NCBI GenBank assembly: GCA_024666565.1 | Contig: CP088295.1 | Location: forward strand, 620,001 to 684,000 | Length of the DNA: 64,000 nucleotides | DNA from: Svornostia abyssi | GTDB lineage: Bacteria > Actinomycetota > Thermoleophilia > Solirubrobacterales > Solirubrobacteraceae | Direction of reading: 5' to 3' | In this document: in pieces, positions 23,225 to 32,833 of the stretch | Numbering within the stretch: position 1 is the first letter of the stretch | Layout of the letters: each line of letters starts with the position of its first letter | The notes under the pieces: model-generated | Database searches by the model: none | What the model was told of the DNA's origin: nothing | The model's input: the letters and a program-made list of their open reading frames with translations, nothing else | Program-made: the position numbers and the translations under genes

Positions 23225-26200
23225 ATGAACCTCTGCACTGGGGCGGCGCTTGGCGTCGTGAGGTTGATCTGCGCAGTCGCGCTGATCACTGGAGTTTTCG
23301 CCGCACCGGCGGCCGCCAAGGTCGACGTCACCGGCTTCGTCGCGAAGCCGATCGCGGCCAACGCGTCGTGCTCGACGACCACCACCGCGGCCACCGAGTC
23401 TCAGGCCGGCGCGAACAAGGACTTCTGCGTCGCCATGGCGTTCAGCGGCGGCGGCGACGCCTTCGGTGGCGGCGACGACGTCCGCGACCTGACGATGTCG
23501 CTGCCCCCGGGCCAGGTGGGCGGCGCGACCGCCACGCCGACGTGCAGCGTCTCCCGCTTCCACTCCGTGGCCGGCTGCCCGTCCAGCGCGCAGGTCGGCG
23601 AGGCCAGCGGCCGGATCGAGGCCGTCATCACGCTGACGGAGAACATCATCACCGGCAAGATCTTCAACCTGACGCCGCGCGGCACCGAGGCCGCGCGCCT
23701 CGGCGTGCAGCTCGAGCTCGCCGGGCTTGCCGCGGTGCAGAAGGTCGAGGCGGTCATCGTCCTGCGCGGCGACGGCGGCCTCGACGCGCTGAGCACCGGC
23801 CTGCCCCGGACGTTCCTGGGCCTGCCGATCGAGATCCGCCGCTTCAACCTGAAGCTCTGGGGCTCGAAGGCCGACCACCCGACGCTGGACAAGCCGTTCG
23901 TCGTCAACCCGACGGACTGCTCGAAGCCCGCGACGAGCCGGGTCAAGGTCCGCTCGGCCCAGGGCGTCGACGGCAGCGGGAGCTTCAGCTACCAGCCGAC
24001 CGGCTGCGACAAGCTGCAGTTCACGCCGTCCATGCTCCTGGAGGGCGACCACCAGGCCGACGGCCCCGGGGTCATCACCGCCGGGATGACGTTCCCCGAG
24101 CAGGCTCCCGGGGCACTCGCCCAGGCGCGCGTGAAGACCGCCGACGTCGTGCTGCCTCAGGGCTACGAGCTCTCCGCCAGCGCCGGCTCGGAGCCGGGAT
24201 TCGTCGGCTGCACCGACGAGCAGTTCGCCCAGACCGAGGCCACGCCGACCACCTGCCCCGAGGGCTCGAAGGTCGGCACGGTGCGCTTCCGCTCCCCGCT
24301 CATCGCCGAGGAGCTCGAGGGCGTCGTCTACCTCGCCGACCAGCGGCCGGGCGCCGGGCTGATCCGGATCTTCATCTTCGCCCAGACGGGCCCGGATCCC
24401 GAATCTGCGCGCGTGAAGGTCATGGGCGAGGTCATCCCCGACCAGCAGACCGGACAGCTCACCACCCGGCTGACGAACCTGCCGCCGGTGCCGTTCACGA
24501 CGTTCCGGCTGTCGTTCCGCGGCGGCCCGACGGCGATCATCGCGGGCCCGCGCACCTGCGGGACGCGGACCGGATCGACCACGGTGGTCCCGGACAACGG
24601 CGGCCCCGCGGCGGTCCCGACCGCGCCGATCACCATCGACACGGGCTGCGGTGACCCCGCGCGCTTCACGCCGCAGCTCACGACGTCGCTCACGACGACG
24701 CAGGCCGCCGCCCCCACGGTGCTGACGGCGAACATCATCCGCCCCGACGGCAACGCACGCCTGACCGGCGCGAAGATCTCGCTGCCGCCCGGGTTCTCCG
24801 GCCGCCTGACCGCCGCGCCGCCGTGCGCGTTCGAGCAGGCGAAGACCGGCACGTGCGCCGCGGACAACCGCGTCGGCGCGGTGACCGTGAAGGTCGGCCC
24901 GGGCTCTGCGCCCGCGCCGATCGACGGCAACGTGTACCTCACGACCCCGCAGGTCGACGGCGACCTGGCCGGCCTGTCGATCGTCGTGCCCGGCAAGTTC
25001 GGCCCGCTGTTCTTCGGTGACCTCGTCGTCCTCGCACGGATCGTCGTGCGTCCCGACATCGGCCTCGACATCGTCGTGACCCAGGTGCCGCAGCGGGTGT
25101 ACGGCATCGACATCAACCTCCGGGAGATGAAGCTCACCCTCGACCGGGAGGGCTTCGGCCTGAACGCCACGAGCTGCGCGCCGATGGAGGCGAAGGGCAC
25201 GCTCTACTCGGATCTCGGCGCGTCCGCCGAGGTCACGGCGCCCTACCAGGCGACCGGGTGCGAGAACGTCCCGTACACCCCGACCCTCACCGCGGCGTTC
25301 GCCGGCGGCCGGGCCGAGGTCGCCGAGAACGGCCACCCGGAGCTGCGGACGGTCGTCGGCGCCGGACTGGGTCAGGGCGGCACGAAGGACCTCGAACTCG
25401 TCCTGCCCGAGGGCATCTCGATCGACGTCGAGCGGATCAAGCGCTCATGCCCGATCGCGGACTACACCGCGGGCACCTGCAAGCCCGAAGCGGTCGTCGG
25501 ATCGGCCGTCGCGGAGTCGCCGCTCATCGCCGAGCAGCTGCAGGGCAACGTGACGTTCGTGTCCGTGCCCGGCGTGCCGCTGCCCGAGCTGCGAGTCGAC
25601 CTGAAGGGCCCGCTGGCGATCACCCTGGCAGGCAAGGTCCGCCAGCAGGGAACCCGACTCGTGACCGCGGTGAGCGGTCTCCCGGACACGCCGCTGACGC
25701 GCTTCGCGCTGACGCTGGCCGGCGGGTCGAAGGGGCTCATCCAGGCCTCCCGTGACCTGTGCGCCAGCGCGACGGTGCCGATCGACGCGCAGTTCGCGTC
25801 CTTCACCGGCGCGTCCGTGAAGCGGACGACCGCCGTGGACATCCCGGACTGCGCCCCCGCCGGCACCGTGAAGCTCGGCTCGCTGCGCAACGGCAAGCCG
25901 ACGTTCGACCTGCGGGTCGTCGGCGGGCGCACGAAGGTCACCGCCGCGCAGCTCACGCTGCCGTCGGGCCTGCGCTTCCAGTCGGCCGCCCGCGTCCGCC
26001 GCCTCGTGAAGGTCAGCGCGACTGGACTGCCGCGCGGCTCGAAGGCGACCGTGTCCGTCAACGGGGCCCGCCTGCGCATCACCGTTCCGAAGGGGAAGTC
26101 CGCAACCGTCCTGCGCGTGCGGATGCGCGCGGGCGGCCTGCGGGTCAGCACCCGTCTGCGCCGGGCAGGACGCCCGCGCCTGCTCTTCAGGCTGAACACC

Positions 26201-26275
26201 AGCCTGACCGATGGCCGTCGGCCATCCCTACGCCTCAACGCCCGGCCGGCAGCCACCCCCTCAGGGCAGTCGTAG
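23225..26275 (+). CDS. Large secreted repeat protein (1016 aa)
   Basis: ATG after GGGAGGGGAAGGGG. Signal peptide to about residue 32 (LITGVFAAPAAAK). The body holds about four diverged repeats. Each has an LPPG-type turn (SLPPGQVGG, VLPQGYELS, SLPPGFSGR, VLPEGISID), a pair of cysteines ending in CP or C..., a VG(T/E/S) strand and a Y(L/V) strand. The best matched repeats share SPLIAEELEGVVYL and SPLIAEQLQGNVTF. The C terminus is a very basic Ser/Arg-rich beta domain. There is no cell-wall sorting motif. Proteins of this layout are, from memory, common in Solirubrobacterales; none has a function I can name. Confidence 0.9.
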   Translation: MNLCTGAALGVVRLICAVALITGVFAAPAAAKVDVTGFVAKPIAANASCSTTTTAATESQAGANKDFCVAMAFSGGGDAFGGGDDVRDLTMSLPPGQVGGATATPTCSVSRFHSVAGCPSSAQVGEASGRIEAVITLTENIITGKIFNLTPRGTEAARLGVQLELAGLAAVQKVEAVIVLRGDGGLDALSTGLPRTFLGLPIEIRRFNLKLWGSKADHPTLDKPFVVNPTDCSKPATSRVKVRSAQGVDGSGSFSYQPTGCDKLQFTPSMLLEGDHQADGPGVITAGMTFPEQAPGALAQARVKTADVVLPQGYELSASAGSEPGFVGCTDEQFAQTEATPTTCPEGSKVGTVRFRSPLIAEELEGVVYLADQRPGAGLIRIFIFAQTGPDPESARVKVMGEVIPDQQTGQLTTRLTNLPPVPFTTFRLSFRGGPTAIIAGPRTCGTRTGSTTVVPDNGGPAAVPTAPITIDTGCGDPARFTPQLTTSLTTTQAAAPTVLTANIIRPDGNARLTGAKISLPPGFSGRLTAAPPCAFEQAKTGTCAADNRVGAVTVKVGPGSAPAPIDGNVYLTTPQVDGDLAGLSIVVPGKFGPLFFGDLVVLARIVVRPDIGLDIVVTQVPQRVYGIDINLREMKLTLDREGFGLNATSCAPMEAKGTLYSDLGASAEVTAPYQATGCENVPYTPTLTAAFAGGRAEVAENGHPELRTVVGAGLGQGGTKDLELVLPEGISIDVERIKRSCPIADYTAGTCKPEAVVGSAVAESPLIAEQLQGNVTFVSVPGVPLPELRVDLKGPLAITLAGKVRQQGTRLVTAVSGLPDTPLTRFALTLAGGSKGLIQASRDLCASATVPIDAQFASFTGASVKRTTAVDIPDCAPAGTVKLGSLRNGKPTFDLRVVGGRTKVTAAQLTLPSGLRFQSAARVRRLVKVSATGLPRGSKATVSVNGARLRITVPKGKSATVLRVRMRAGGLRVSTRLRRAGRPRLLFRLNTSLTDGRRPSLRLNARPAATPSGQS

Positions 26276-26291
26276 GGACCACGTTGGGACA

Positions 26292-26331
26292 GGGAGCGCC
26301 GCCGCGTTCTGGACAGCGCGGCGGCGCTCCC
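26292..26331. terminator. Strong hairpin terminator between convergent genes
   Basis: A perfect 15-bp GC-rich stem (26292-26306 with 26317-26331) and a 10-nt loop, starting 16 bp after the stop of the 1016-aa gene. It probably serves both converging transcripts. Confidence 0.8.
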
Positions 26332-26400
26332 GCTCAACTCAGCGGCCGGGTCACGGGAGCCACGCGGCAGCGGGCCACACCCTGGGACCTGGGTCGAGAC

Positions 26401-26419
26401 ATGGGCGCTCCACGCCCAT
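26401..26419. terminator. Short hairpin before the end of the helicase gene
   Basis: ATGGGCG and CGCCCAT around a 5-nt loop, 53 bp past the helicase stop at 26473. It is likely a second terminator for the minus-strand transcript. The rest of 26276-26472 shows no gene. Confidence 0.4.
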
Positions 26420-26472
26420 AACTCGGCCCACGTGACCGGGGCGGCGGCGCCACCCCGGCGCGAGCCCGGGAC

Positions 26473-29448
26473 CTACGCCGCGTCCTGCTCGTCCGCGCCG
26501 CTCGGCGCGTCAGACCGGGCGCCGTGGAGCAGGTCCGCCGCGGCGGCGACCGCGGCGACCGCGGCCTCGTCGTCGACCGGCTTCTTCTTCGCGCGGCTGC
26601 GCGTCGCGGGCTTCTTCTTCGCGGCGGGCGCGTCGCCATCGGTCGCGGTCTTCGGGGCCGCGGGCTTGCGCGTCCGCGGCTTGCGGGCGGGCGTGGGCTT
26701 CTCGGCCGGCGTGTCCTCGGTGGTCTCAGCCACGGCGTCCGTCTCGACCTTCGCCTTCGCCCGCGGGCGGCGTGAGCGCTTCACCGACGGCGGCAGCTCC
26801 TCAGCCGGCGCCGTCTCGACCGTGGCCTCGCCGCCCTCGGCGGCGGCCGCGGCCTCCGCGGCGCGCTTGGCCCGCGACCGGCGGTTGCGCGAGCGGCTGC
26901 GCTTGCTGCGCGGCTGCTGCGGCCCGTCACCGTTCTCGCTGCCGTCGGCACCTTCCGCGACCGCCGTCGCCGCCACCGCCTCGGTGTTCGTCGCGGCGGC
27001 CTGCGCCTCGCCGGCGCCCTTCTTGCCGCCGCGCTTGCGCTTGCCGCGCCGGCCGCGCTTGGGGAAGTTCCGCAGCAGCTCACGCGACAGCGCGCCCGGC
27101 TTGCGGGCCAGCCGCGTGCGGGCCCCGCGCAGGACCTCTTCGGCCTCGGGGGTGTGCGCCCGCGCGGCGGCGAGGATCGCGGCGGACAGCCGCCGGTCCT
27201 GCGTGCGCGACGCGTGCACGAGCCGACGCGCGTTGCGGGCGTGCGCCTGCCCGCTGGAGTTCACGAGCAGGCCGAGCAGCCGCTTGGTCTCCGGCCAGCG
27301 CTGCACGGCGTACTCCTCGTGCAGCTCGCTGGTGTAGGAGGCGAGCTGCCAGATCCACTGGTTGGCCTGATCGCGGCGGCCGATGCGCTTCTCGGCGAGC
27401 GCCTGCAGCATGACCTTCGTGCCCTCGCGGCGGTCCTCGCGCGGCCAGGCGCCGATCTCGTCGATCGCCAGGCTGAACGCCTCGGGGTCACGCGACGCGG
27501 CGATCTCCTGAAGCGCGCGGATGCGCAGTTGCGGGTTCTTGTTCCGCTGCACGGCCGTGAGCAGGAACGCGCGCTTGAGCGCGCCCTCGCGGTCGAAGTG
27601 CAGCATCGCGCGGGCACGGCGCCAGCCGCTCGGTGCGACACGCGCGCCGGCGAGCGCCGCCCACTGCACCTGCTCGCCGTAGTCGAGATGCTCGACGGCG
27701 ATCCGCCACAGCTCCCGCTCGAAGACCTCGATCCGCCGATCCTCGTCGGCGGTGACCGGCACGACGCGACGCTCCACGCGCACCCGGCGGCCACGACCGC
27801 GGCGCACGGGGCCGACGACGATCGCGCCGCCGCGGTAGACGTCACGGTCCAGCAGCGAGTGGAGCGTGATCGCGGGGTCGTCGTGCTTCGTCGCGGGATG
27901 GACGAAGTCGACGACGATGCCCGCCTCCTTGCCCGGCTGACGACGGGTGACGCGGCCGACGCGCTGCTGGTAGATGCGCTTGGACGCCGTCGGCGCGAGG
28001 TGCATGCACACCGTCGCGCGCGGCGAGTTCCAGCCCTCGGCCAGGAGCTGGGCGTTGACCAGGACGTCGATCTTGCCCTTCTCGTAGTCGGCGAGGATCT
28101 TCGCCAGCTCTCGCTTGGGCGTCTCGCCGGAGACGGCCATGGCCTTCAGGCCGACGTCACGGAACGCCTCGGCGACGTTGTACGCGTGGCGCACGCCCGC
28201 CGCGTAGACGACACCCGGCACCCCGCCGAAGCGCGTCTTGTAGAGATCGGCGATCGCAAGGTTGAACGGCAGCTGGTCGAGCAGCTCGGCCAGCAGCTCC
28301 TGGTCGAACTCGACGTCCACCTCGCCGCGGCGCAGCGGGACCTTCGCGATCGTGCGCACGCCGGGGCCCGGCGGGATGCGGACGCAGCGCAGCGGCGCGA
28401 TGACGCCGCGGCGCGCGGCCTGCGCGAGATCGAAGCGCGAGGTCTGCGTGGGGAAGAGGTCGGTGACGTGGCGGGCGATCAGCGCGCCCGTCGCGGTCAT
28501 GCCGATGAAGACCGGCCCGGTCCACTCGCGGATCGCGGCGGCGGTCTTCTCGCCCAGCGCGGTGTGCGCCTCGTCGCAGATGACGACGGTGTACGCCGAG
28601 CTGATCTTGCCCGCGTTGCGCACGAACCACTGATAGGTCTCGACCGTGACCGGGCCGTTGGCCTTGTCGGCTTCACCCTCGAGCAGCGGCCGGCTGATCC
28701 GCTTGCTGTACCCGCGCGTCTTCAGCTCGTCGTTGAACTGGTCGACGAGGTTGCGGCGGTGGGTCAGGATGAGGACGCCGCCGGTGCGCGACGCGTCGAC
28801 GAAGCCCATCGCGGCGACCGTCTTGCCGGCGCCGGTCGCGTGCTCGAACCAGAAGCGCTTGTGCGCGTTCGGGTCCTCGGCCTGCTCCTCGAGCTGCTCC
28901 TCGTCGGCGGCAGCGGCGGCGGCCTCGAGGTCGATCTCCTCGTCGGTCGGCTCGGGTTCGGGCTCGTCCTCGTCGAGCTCCTCGAGGTCCTCGATGTCCG
29001 CGAGCTCCGGATCGTCTTCGAGGACGAGCTCCTCCTCGACGGCGAGCACGGGCGCGATCTCGGACGCGTGCTGCTCGTCGACCGTCTCGGTCCCCTTCTG
29101 GGCCTCGGTCAGCAGTGCGGCGAGCGTGCCGGACAGCGCGTCGACCTGATGGGGGTTCAGCGTGGTGCCGTCGGCGAGCTTCGGCTCGTCCTCGGACAGC
29201 ACCCGCTCGAGCCCGAGCAGCAGCGACCACTTGCGCCGCCACTTCTCCGACGGGACCTTGCGGCCCTCGTTGAGCTCGTAGAGCGCCCAGTCCAGCGCGC
29301 GGCGACGCGCGCTCCCGGCCGCAAGGGCCTCCGCCGGGTCTTCCCCGGCGTGAACGAACGTCTCATGCGAGAACTTCTCCGCCCGGGCGATCTCCTCATC
29401 GCTCGGCACGGTCGTGGCCGGATCGGCCACTGGCGTGGACTCAGCCAC
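26473..29448 (-). CDS. SF2 DEAH-type helicase with acidic insert and basic tail (991 aa)
   Basis: Helicase core motifs: I HATGAGKT (about 203-210), II DEAH (292-295), III GMTAT (316-320), and VI near QQRVGRVTRRQPG. It is an SSL2/type-III-restriction-like superfamily 2 ATPase. An acidic insert (about 120-195, runs of E/D such as EELDEDEPEPEP) separates the Q-motif-like LNPHQVDAL from motif I. After the core comes a helical region, then a disordered Lys/Arg/Ala/Pro tail of about 210 residues, reminiscent of histone H1-like tails. GTG start with AAGGA upstream. It probably acts on nucleic acid, but DNA versus RNA cannot be told. Confidence 0.85.
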   Translation of the reverse strand: MAESTPVADPATTVPSDEEIARAEKFSHETFVHAGEDPAEALAAGSARRRALDWALYELNEGRKVPSEKWRRKWSLLLGLERVLSEDEPKLADGTTLNPHQVDALSGTLAALLTEAQKGTETVDEQHASEIAPVLAVEEELVLEDDPELADIEDLEELDEDEPEPEPTDEEIDLEAAAAAADEEQLEEQAEDPNAHKRFWFEHATGAGKTVAAMGFVDASRTGGVLILTHRRNLVDQFNDELKTRGYSKRISRPLLEGEADKANGPVTVETYQWFVRNAGKISSAYTVVICDEAHTALGEKTAAAIREWTGPVFIGMTATGALIARHVTDLFPTQTSRFDLAQAARRGVIAPLRCVRIPPGPGVRTIAKVPLRRGEVDVEFDQELLAELLDQLPFNLAIADLYKTRFGGVPGVVYAAGVRHAYNVAEAFRDVGLKAMAVSGETPKRELAKILADYEKGKIDVLVNAQLLAEGWNSPRATVCMHLAPTASKRIYQQRVGRVTRRQPGKEAGIVVDFVHPATKHDDPAITLHSLLDRDVYRGGAIVVGPVRRGRGRRVRVERRVVPVTADEDRRIEVFERELWRIAVEHLDYGEQVQWAALAGARVAPSGWRRARAMLHFDREGALKRAFLLTAVQRNKNPQLRIRALQEIAASRDPEAFSLAIDEIGAWPREDRREGTKVMLQALAEKRIGRRDQANQWIWQLASYTSELHEEYAVQRWPETKRLLGLLVNSSGQAHARNARRLVHASRTQDRRLSAAILAAARAHTPEAEEVLRGARTRLARKPGALSRELLRNFPKRGRRGKRKRGGKKGAGEAQAAATNTEAVAATAVAEGADGSENGDGPQQPRSKRSRSRNRRSRAKRAAEAAAAAEGGEATVETAPAEELPPSVKRSRRPRAKAKVETDAVAETTEDTPAEKPTPARKPRTRKPAAPKTATDGDAPAAKKKPATRSRAKKKPVDDEAAVAAVAAAADLLHGARSDAPSGADEQDAA

Positions 29449-29603
29449 CAGAAGGCATCCTTGTGCGTGTAGACGGGCGCCGCTCTTCGGCGCTTCGACC
29501 CCTCAGATTCCCGGCCGGAACCGGAACGTGTGCGGGAGGTGCGAGACAGCGGCCCCCCTGCGGGTTCATGCGCAGCATATCGCACCGGAGAGGACGGAGC
29601 CGT

Positions 29604-30224
29604 GTGCGCGCCTGCGATGCTCAAGTGGTGCGTCGCCCGCTGCTCATCACCGCCGGAGCCCTGCTGCTCGTCGTCGTGCTCGTCGTCGGCCTGCGCCAGG
29701 CCGGGGAGGATCGCGGCGAGGCCGAGCCCGGCACCGCGATGAGCCGCGAGGAGGTTCTCGAGCCGCTTCAGCCGCCGCCGCCCGTGCCCCCGCGCCTGGC
29801 CGCGCTGCACGCGCAGGGCAGCGAGCTCATCCCGGGCGCGCTGCCGGTCTACGAGGAGAAGCTGCGCGAGCTGCGCGGGTTCCCGGTCGTCGTGAACCTG
29901 TGGGCGTCCTGGTGCGGGCCGTGCCGGTTCGAGCTGCCGTTCATCCAGGAGGTCTCGTCGGAGATGGGGCGCGAGATCGCGTTCCTCGGCGTCGACGTCG
30001 GCGACAACCGCGAGGACGCGGAGAAGACCGCCGCGGAGTTCTTCATGCCGTATCCGTCGATCGAGGATCCCCGCACGAAGATCCGCGCGGAGCTCGGCAC
30101 ACAGGGTCTGCCCGCGACCGCGTTCTACACCGCCGACGGCAAGCTCGAGTACCTGCACCAGGGCGCGTACACGAGCGCGGACAAGCTGCGTGAGGACATC
30201 GAGCGCTACGCGGTGAACGGATGA
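29604..30224 (+). CDS. Membrane-anchored TlpA-like thioredoxin
   Basis: A thiol-disulfide oxidoreductase. An N-terminal membrane anchor (LLITAGALLLVVVLVVGL) precedes a thioredoxin fold with WASWCGPCRFELPF (CxxC) and the cis-Pro segment GTQGLPATAFY. It faces the outside of the membrane and may reduce apocytochromes or other exported thiols. GTG 29604 has AGGACGGAG just upstream; GTG 29625 and 29628 are alternatives. The next gene overlaps by 4 bp. Confidence 0.85.
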   Translation: MRACDAQVVRRPLLITAGALLLVVVLVVGLRQAGEDRGEAEPGTAMSREEVLEPLQPPPPVPPRLAALHAQGSELIPGALPVYEEKLRELRGFPVVVNLWASWCGPCRFELPFIQEVSSEMGREIAFLGVDVGDNREDAEKTAAEFFMPYPSIEDPRTKIRAELGTQGLPATAFYTADGKLEYLHQGAYTSADKLREDIERYAVNG

Positions 30225-30652
30225 CCGTCGAGATCCGCGAGCCCGCGAACGGCGACGAGCTGCGCGCCGCGTTCGACCTGCGGTACGAGGTCTTCTGCAA
30301 CGAGCAGGGCGTCCCGCTGGAGCTCGAGCTCGACGAGCACGACGCCGACGCGCTGCACCTCGTCGCCGTCGAGGACGGAGAGGTCGTCGCGACGTGCCGG
30401 CTCCTGCGCGTGGGCGACACCGTGAAGTTCGGCAGGCTCGTGGTCGCGCAGCGCGCGCGGCGACGCGGCATCGCCGCCGACATGCTGGCCGAGACCGAGC
30501 GACGCGCGCGGGAGCTGCGCGCGCGGCGGCTCGTCCTCAGCGCGCAGACGTACGCGGTGAAGCTCTACGAGGACGCGGGCTACGTCGCGTTCGGCGACAC
30601 GTACGACGACGCGGGCATCGAGCACATCAGCATGGAGCGCGAGCTTGCCTGA
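30221..30652 (+). CDS. GNAT family N-acetyltransferase
   Basis: A 143-aa acetyltransferase with the acetyl-CoA loop RARRRGIAADML. The N-terminal RYEVFCNEQGVPLELELDEHDADALH is typical of the ElaA/YjcF branch of the GNAT superfamily. The substrate is unknown. ATGA overlap with the thioredoxin gene; the next gene starts inside its 3' end. Confidence 0.88.
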   Translation: MTVEIREPANGDELRAAFDLRYEVFCNEQGVPLELELDEHDADALHLVAVEDGEVVATCRLLRVGDTVKFGRLVVAQRARRRGIAADMLAETERRARELRARRLVLSAQTYAVKLYEDAGYVAFGDTYDDAGIEHISMERELA

Positions 30653-31625
30653 GGTCCGCGTCGACCCGCTCACGGGGCTGCGGACGATCGTGGCGGGGGA
30701 CCGCGCGACCCGGCCGGGCGGCGGGCTGTCCGCCACGCCCGCCGATCCGATCGATCCGGCGACGGATCCCTTCGCCGAGGGCCACGAGGACCAGACTCCG
30801 CCCGAGGTCTTTGCGCTGCGCCCGGCGGGCGGGGAGGCCGACACCCCCGGGTGGACCGTGCGCGTCGTGCCGAACCTCTACCCGGCGCTGGACGCGGACT
30901 CGCCGGTCCCCGAGCCGCACGCCGAACCTGACCTGTTCCAGGCCTTCCCGGCGACGGGCGCCCACGAGGTCGTCATCAACAGCCCGAAGCCCGTGCTGAG
31001 CCTCGCCGACCTCTCCGCCGAGGAGGTCGCCGCCGCGATGGGCGTCTGGCGCGAGCGCATGCGCGCGCACGCGGGCGCGGCGTGCCGGCACCTCATCGTC
31101 AACGAGCGCCGCGAGGGCGGCGCGTCGCTGCCCCACACCCACGCGCAGCTCTACGCGCTGGACTTCGTCCCGGCCGCGATCGCCCGCGAGCGCGAGCGGT
31201 TCGGGGCGTACGCCACCCGCACGATGGGCGGCAACCTGCTCGCCGACCTGCTGCAGCATGAGGTCCGCCAGCGCGTGCGCCTCGTCGCCTACGACGACGA
31301 GGCCGTCGTGATGGCGCCGTACGGGTCGCGGATGCCGTTCCAGCTCATGCTCGTCCCGCGGGACACGCGCCCGCGCTTCGAGGACGACGGCCCGCTCGGC
31401 GCCGCGCTCCTGCACGACGCGCTGACCCGCCTGCGGCGCCGGTTCGGCTGCAACCCGCCGCTGAACCTGTGGGTCCGCACCGCGCCGTCGGGGGCCGAGC
31501 ACTTCTGCTGGCGCATCGACATCGTCCCGCGGCTCACGCACCTCGCCGGGCTGGAGCTCGGCACCGGCGTGCACCTGAACATCGTGGCCCCGGAGCAGGC
31601 CGCGGCCGAGCTGCGCGACGCGTGA
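30645..31625 (+). CDS. GalT-like HIT-superfamily nucleotidyltransferase
   Basis: A 326-aa protein resembling galactose-1-phosphate uridylyltransferase. It carries the HIT-type motif LPHTHAQLYAL (H-x-H-x-Q), RVVPNLYPAL near residue 75 and a second HIT-like half with HFCWRIDIVPRLT. TTG start, eight bases inside the GNAT gene. No galK or galE is nearby, so the true sugar or nucleotide substrate is open. Members may act as ADP-glucose or similar phosphorylases. Confidence 0.82.
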   Translation: MPEVRVDPLTGLRTIVAGDRATRPGGGLSATPADPIDPATDPFAEGHEDQTPPEVFALRPAGGEADTPGWTVRVVPNLYPALDADSPVPEPHAEPDLFQAFPATGAHEVVINSPKPVLSLADLSAEEVAAAMGVWRERMRAHAGAACRHLIVNERREGGASLPHTHAQLYALDFVPAAIARERERFGAYATRTMGGNLLADLLQHEVRQRVRLVAYDDEAVVMAPYGSRMPFQLMLVPRDTRPRFEDDGPLGAALLHDALTRLRRRFGCNPPLNLWVRTAPSGAEHFCWRIDIVPRLTHLAGLELGTGVHLNIVAPEQAAAELRDA

Positions 31626-32546
31626 TCTTCGCGGTTCTCGTCGCGATCCTCGCGTCCGTCGCGGCGGGGGGTGTGGGCCGAGCGCCGGTACGGCGAGGCG
31701 TCGCAGCGCGGCGTCCAGCGCGCCGTGCGGTGGGCGCTCTGGGGGGATCATCCCGCCGATCGTCATCGTCATCACCGCCCGGCTGGAGCTCAGCTCGGGG
31801 GTGGGCGCCGGCATCGTGTTCGGCTACCTCGTCATCGCCGCCGTCGGCGTGCTCGCGTGGCTCATCGGCAGCCGGATCCTGCAGCTGCCGCGCTCCTCGA
31901 CCGGCGCACTCATCGTCACCTCGATCCTCGCGAACACGGGATACCTCGGGATCCCGCTCATCCTCGTGCTGCTCGGCGGCGACCAGGTCGGCTACGCCAT
32001 CGTCTGGGACAGCCTCATCAGCTACCCGATGGCGTTCATCGTGGCGTTCGCCATCGGCGCGGCGTTCGGCGACCACGGGGCCAGCGACGTGCGGGCGCGG
32101 ATCCTCAGCTTCTTCACGAAGAACCCGATCCCGTGGGCGTTCGCCATCGGCCTGGTGCTCCCCGACGCGGCGGTGCCCGACTGGCTGTTCGACGCGATGA
32201 AGCTGCTCGCGTCGTCCCTGCTGCCGCTCGGCTTCTTCATGGTCGGCGTGCAGCTCTCCGCCGAGGGCGAGCACGGCACCTTCCGCTTCCCCCGCCGCTC
32301 ACCGCACCCGTCGCGACGGTCCTCGGGCTGCGACTGCTCGTGGCGCCGCTGCTCCTCCTGGGGATCGCGGCGGCGACGGTGTCCGTCCCCGACGCCTACC
32401 ACCTGCAGGCGGCCATGCCGTGCGGCATCAATGCGCTCATCGTCGCCCACGTCTACGAGCTCGACCTGCGACTGACGTCGTCGGCCATCGCGTGGAGCAC
32501 GGCGATCTTCGCGGTCGAGGTGGCGATCCTCGCCCCGTTCCTGTGA
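31622..32546 (+). CDS. AEC-family (auxin efflux carrier) transporter, three frameshifts
   Basis: A ten-helix-type membrane carrier, read in pieces: [51 protein letters not shown] through [14 protein letters not shown]; then [20 protein letters not shown] to the C terminus. Breaks are at G6 31666-31671 and G6 31741-31746 (one G too many each) and C5 32289-32293 (one C too few). The pieces align end to end into about 307 residues with GYLGIP in the conserved crossover helix. GTG overlaps the GalT-like stop. Either a pseudogene or, more likely, base-calling errors. Confidence 0.78.
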
Positions 32547-32556
32547 GACTCGGCGC

Positions 32557-32833
32557 ATGAAGCTCTACACGTGCGGACAGCGCGACAGCGGCCCGGCAAT
32601 GCACCCGTGTGCGAAGGCGGGGCACGCGCTGCGCGACGCCGGGCTACGAATTCGAGATCGAGACGGTCCCCGGCTACAAGCTCCTGTTCTGGACGCGGCG
32701 GGGCGGCGCCCGCGACAAGATCAAGGAGATCTCCGGCCAGACCGACGTGCCGGTGCTGGTCCTCGACGACGGCGAGGTCATCAGCGGCTCGGGCACCATC
32801 GCGCGCTGGGCGAAGGAGCACCCCGCGGCGTGA
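32557..32833 (+). CDS. Glutaredoxin/GST-N-like small protein, frameshifted
   Basis: A thioredoxin-fold protein of about 91 aa: [26 protein letters not shown], then [11 protein letters not shown], ending [20 protein letters not shown] and WAKEHPAA. The frame breaks at GCCGGGC 32638-32644; GCCGGC would join the two halves exactly (LRDAGYEFEIE). It lacks a CPYC centre and instead shows HPC, as in small actinobacterial glutaredoxin-like proteins. The dtd gene overlaps the stop by 4 bp. Confidence 0.78.
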
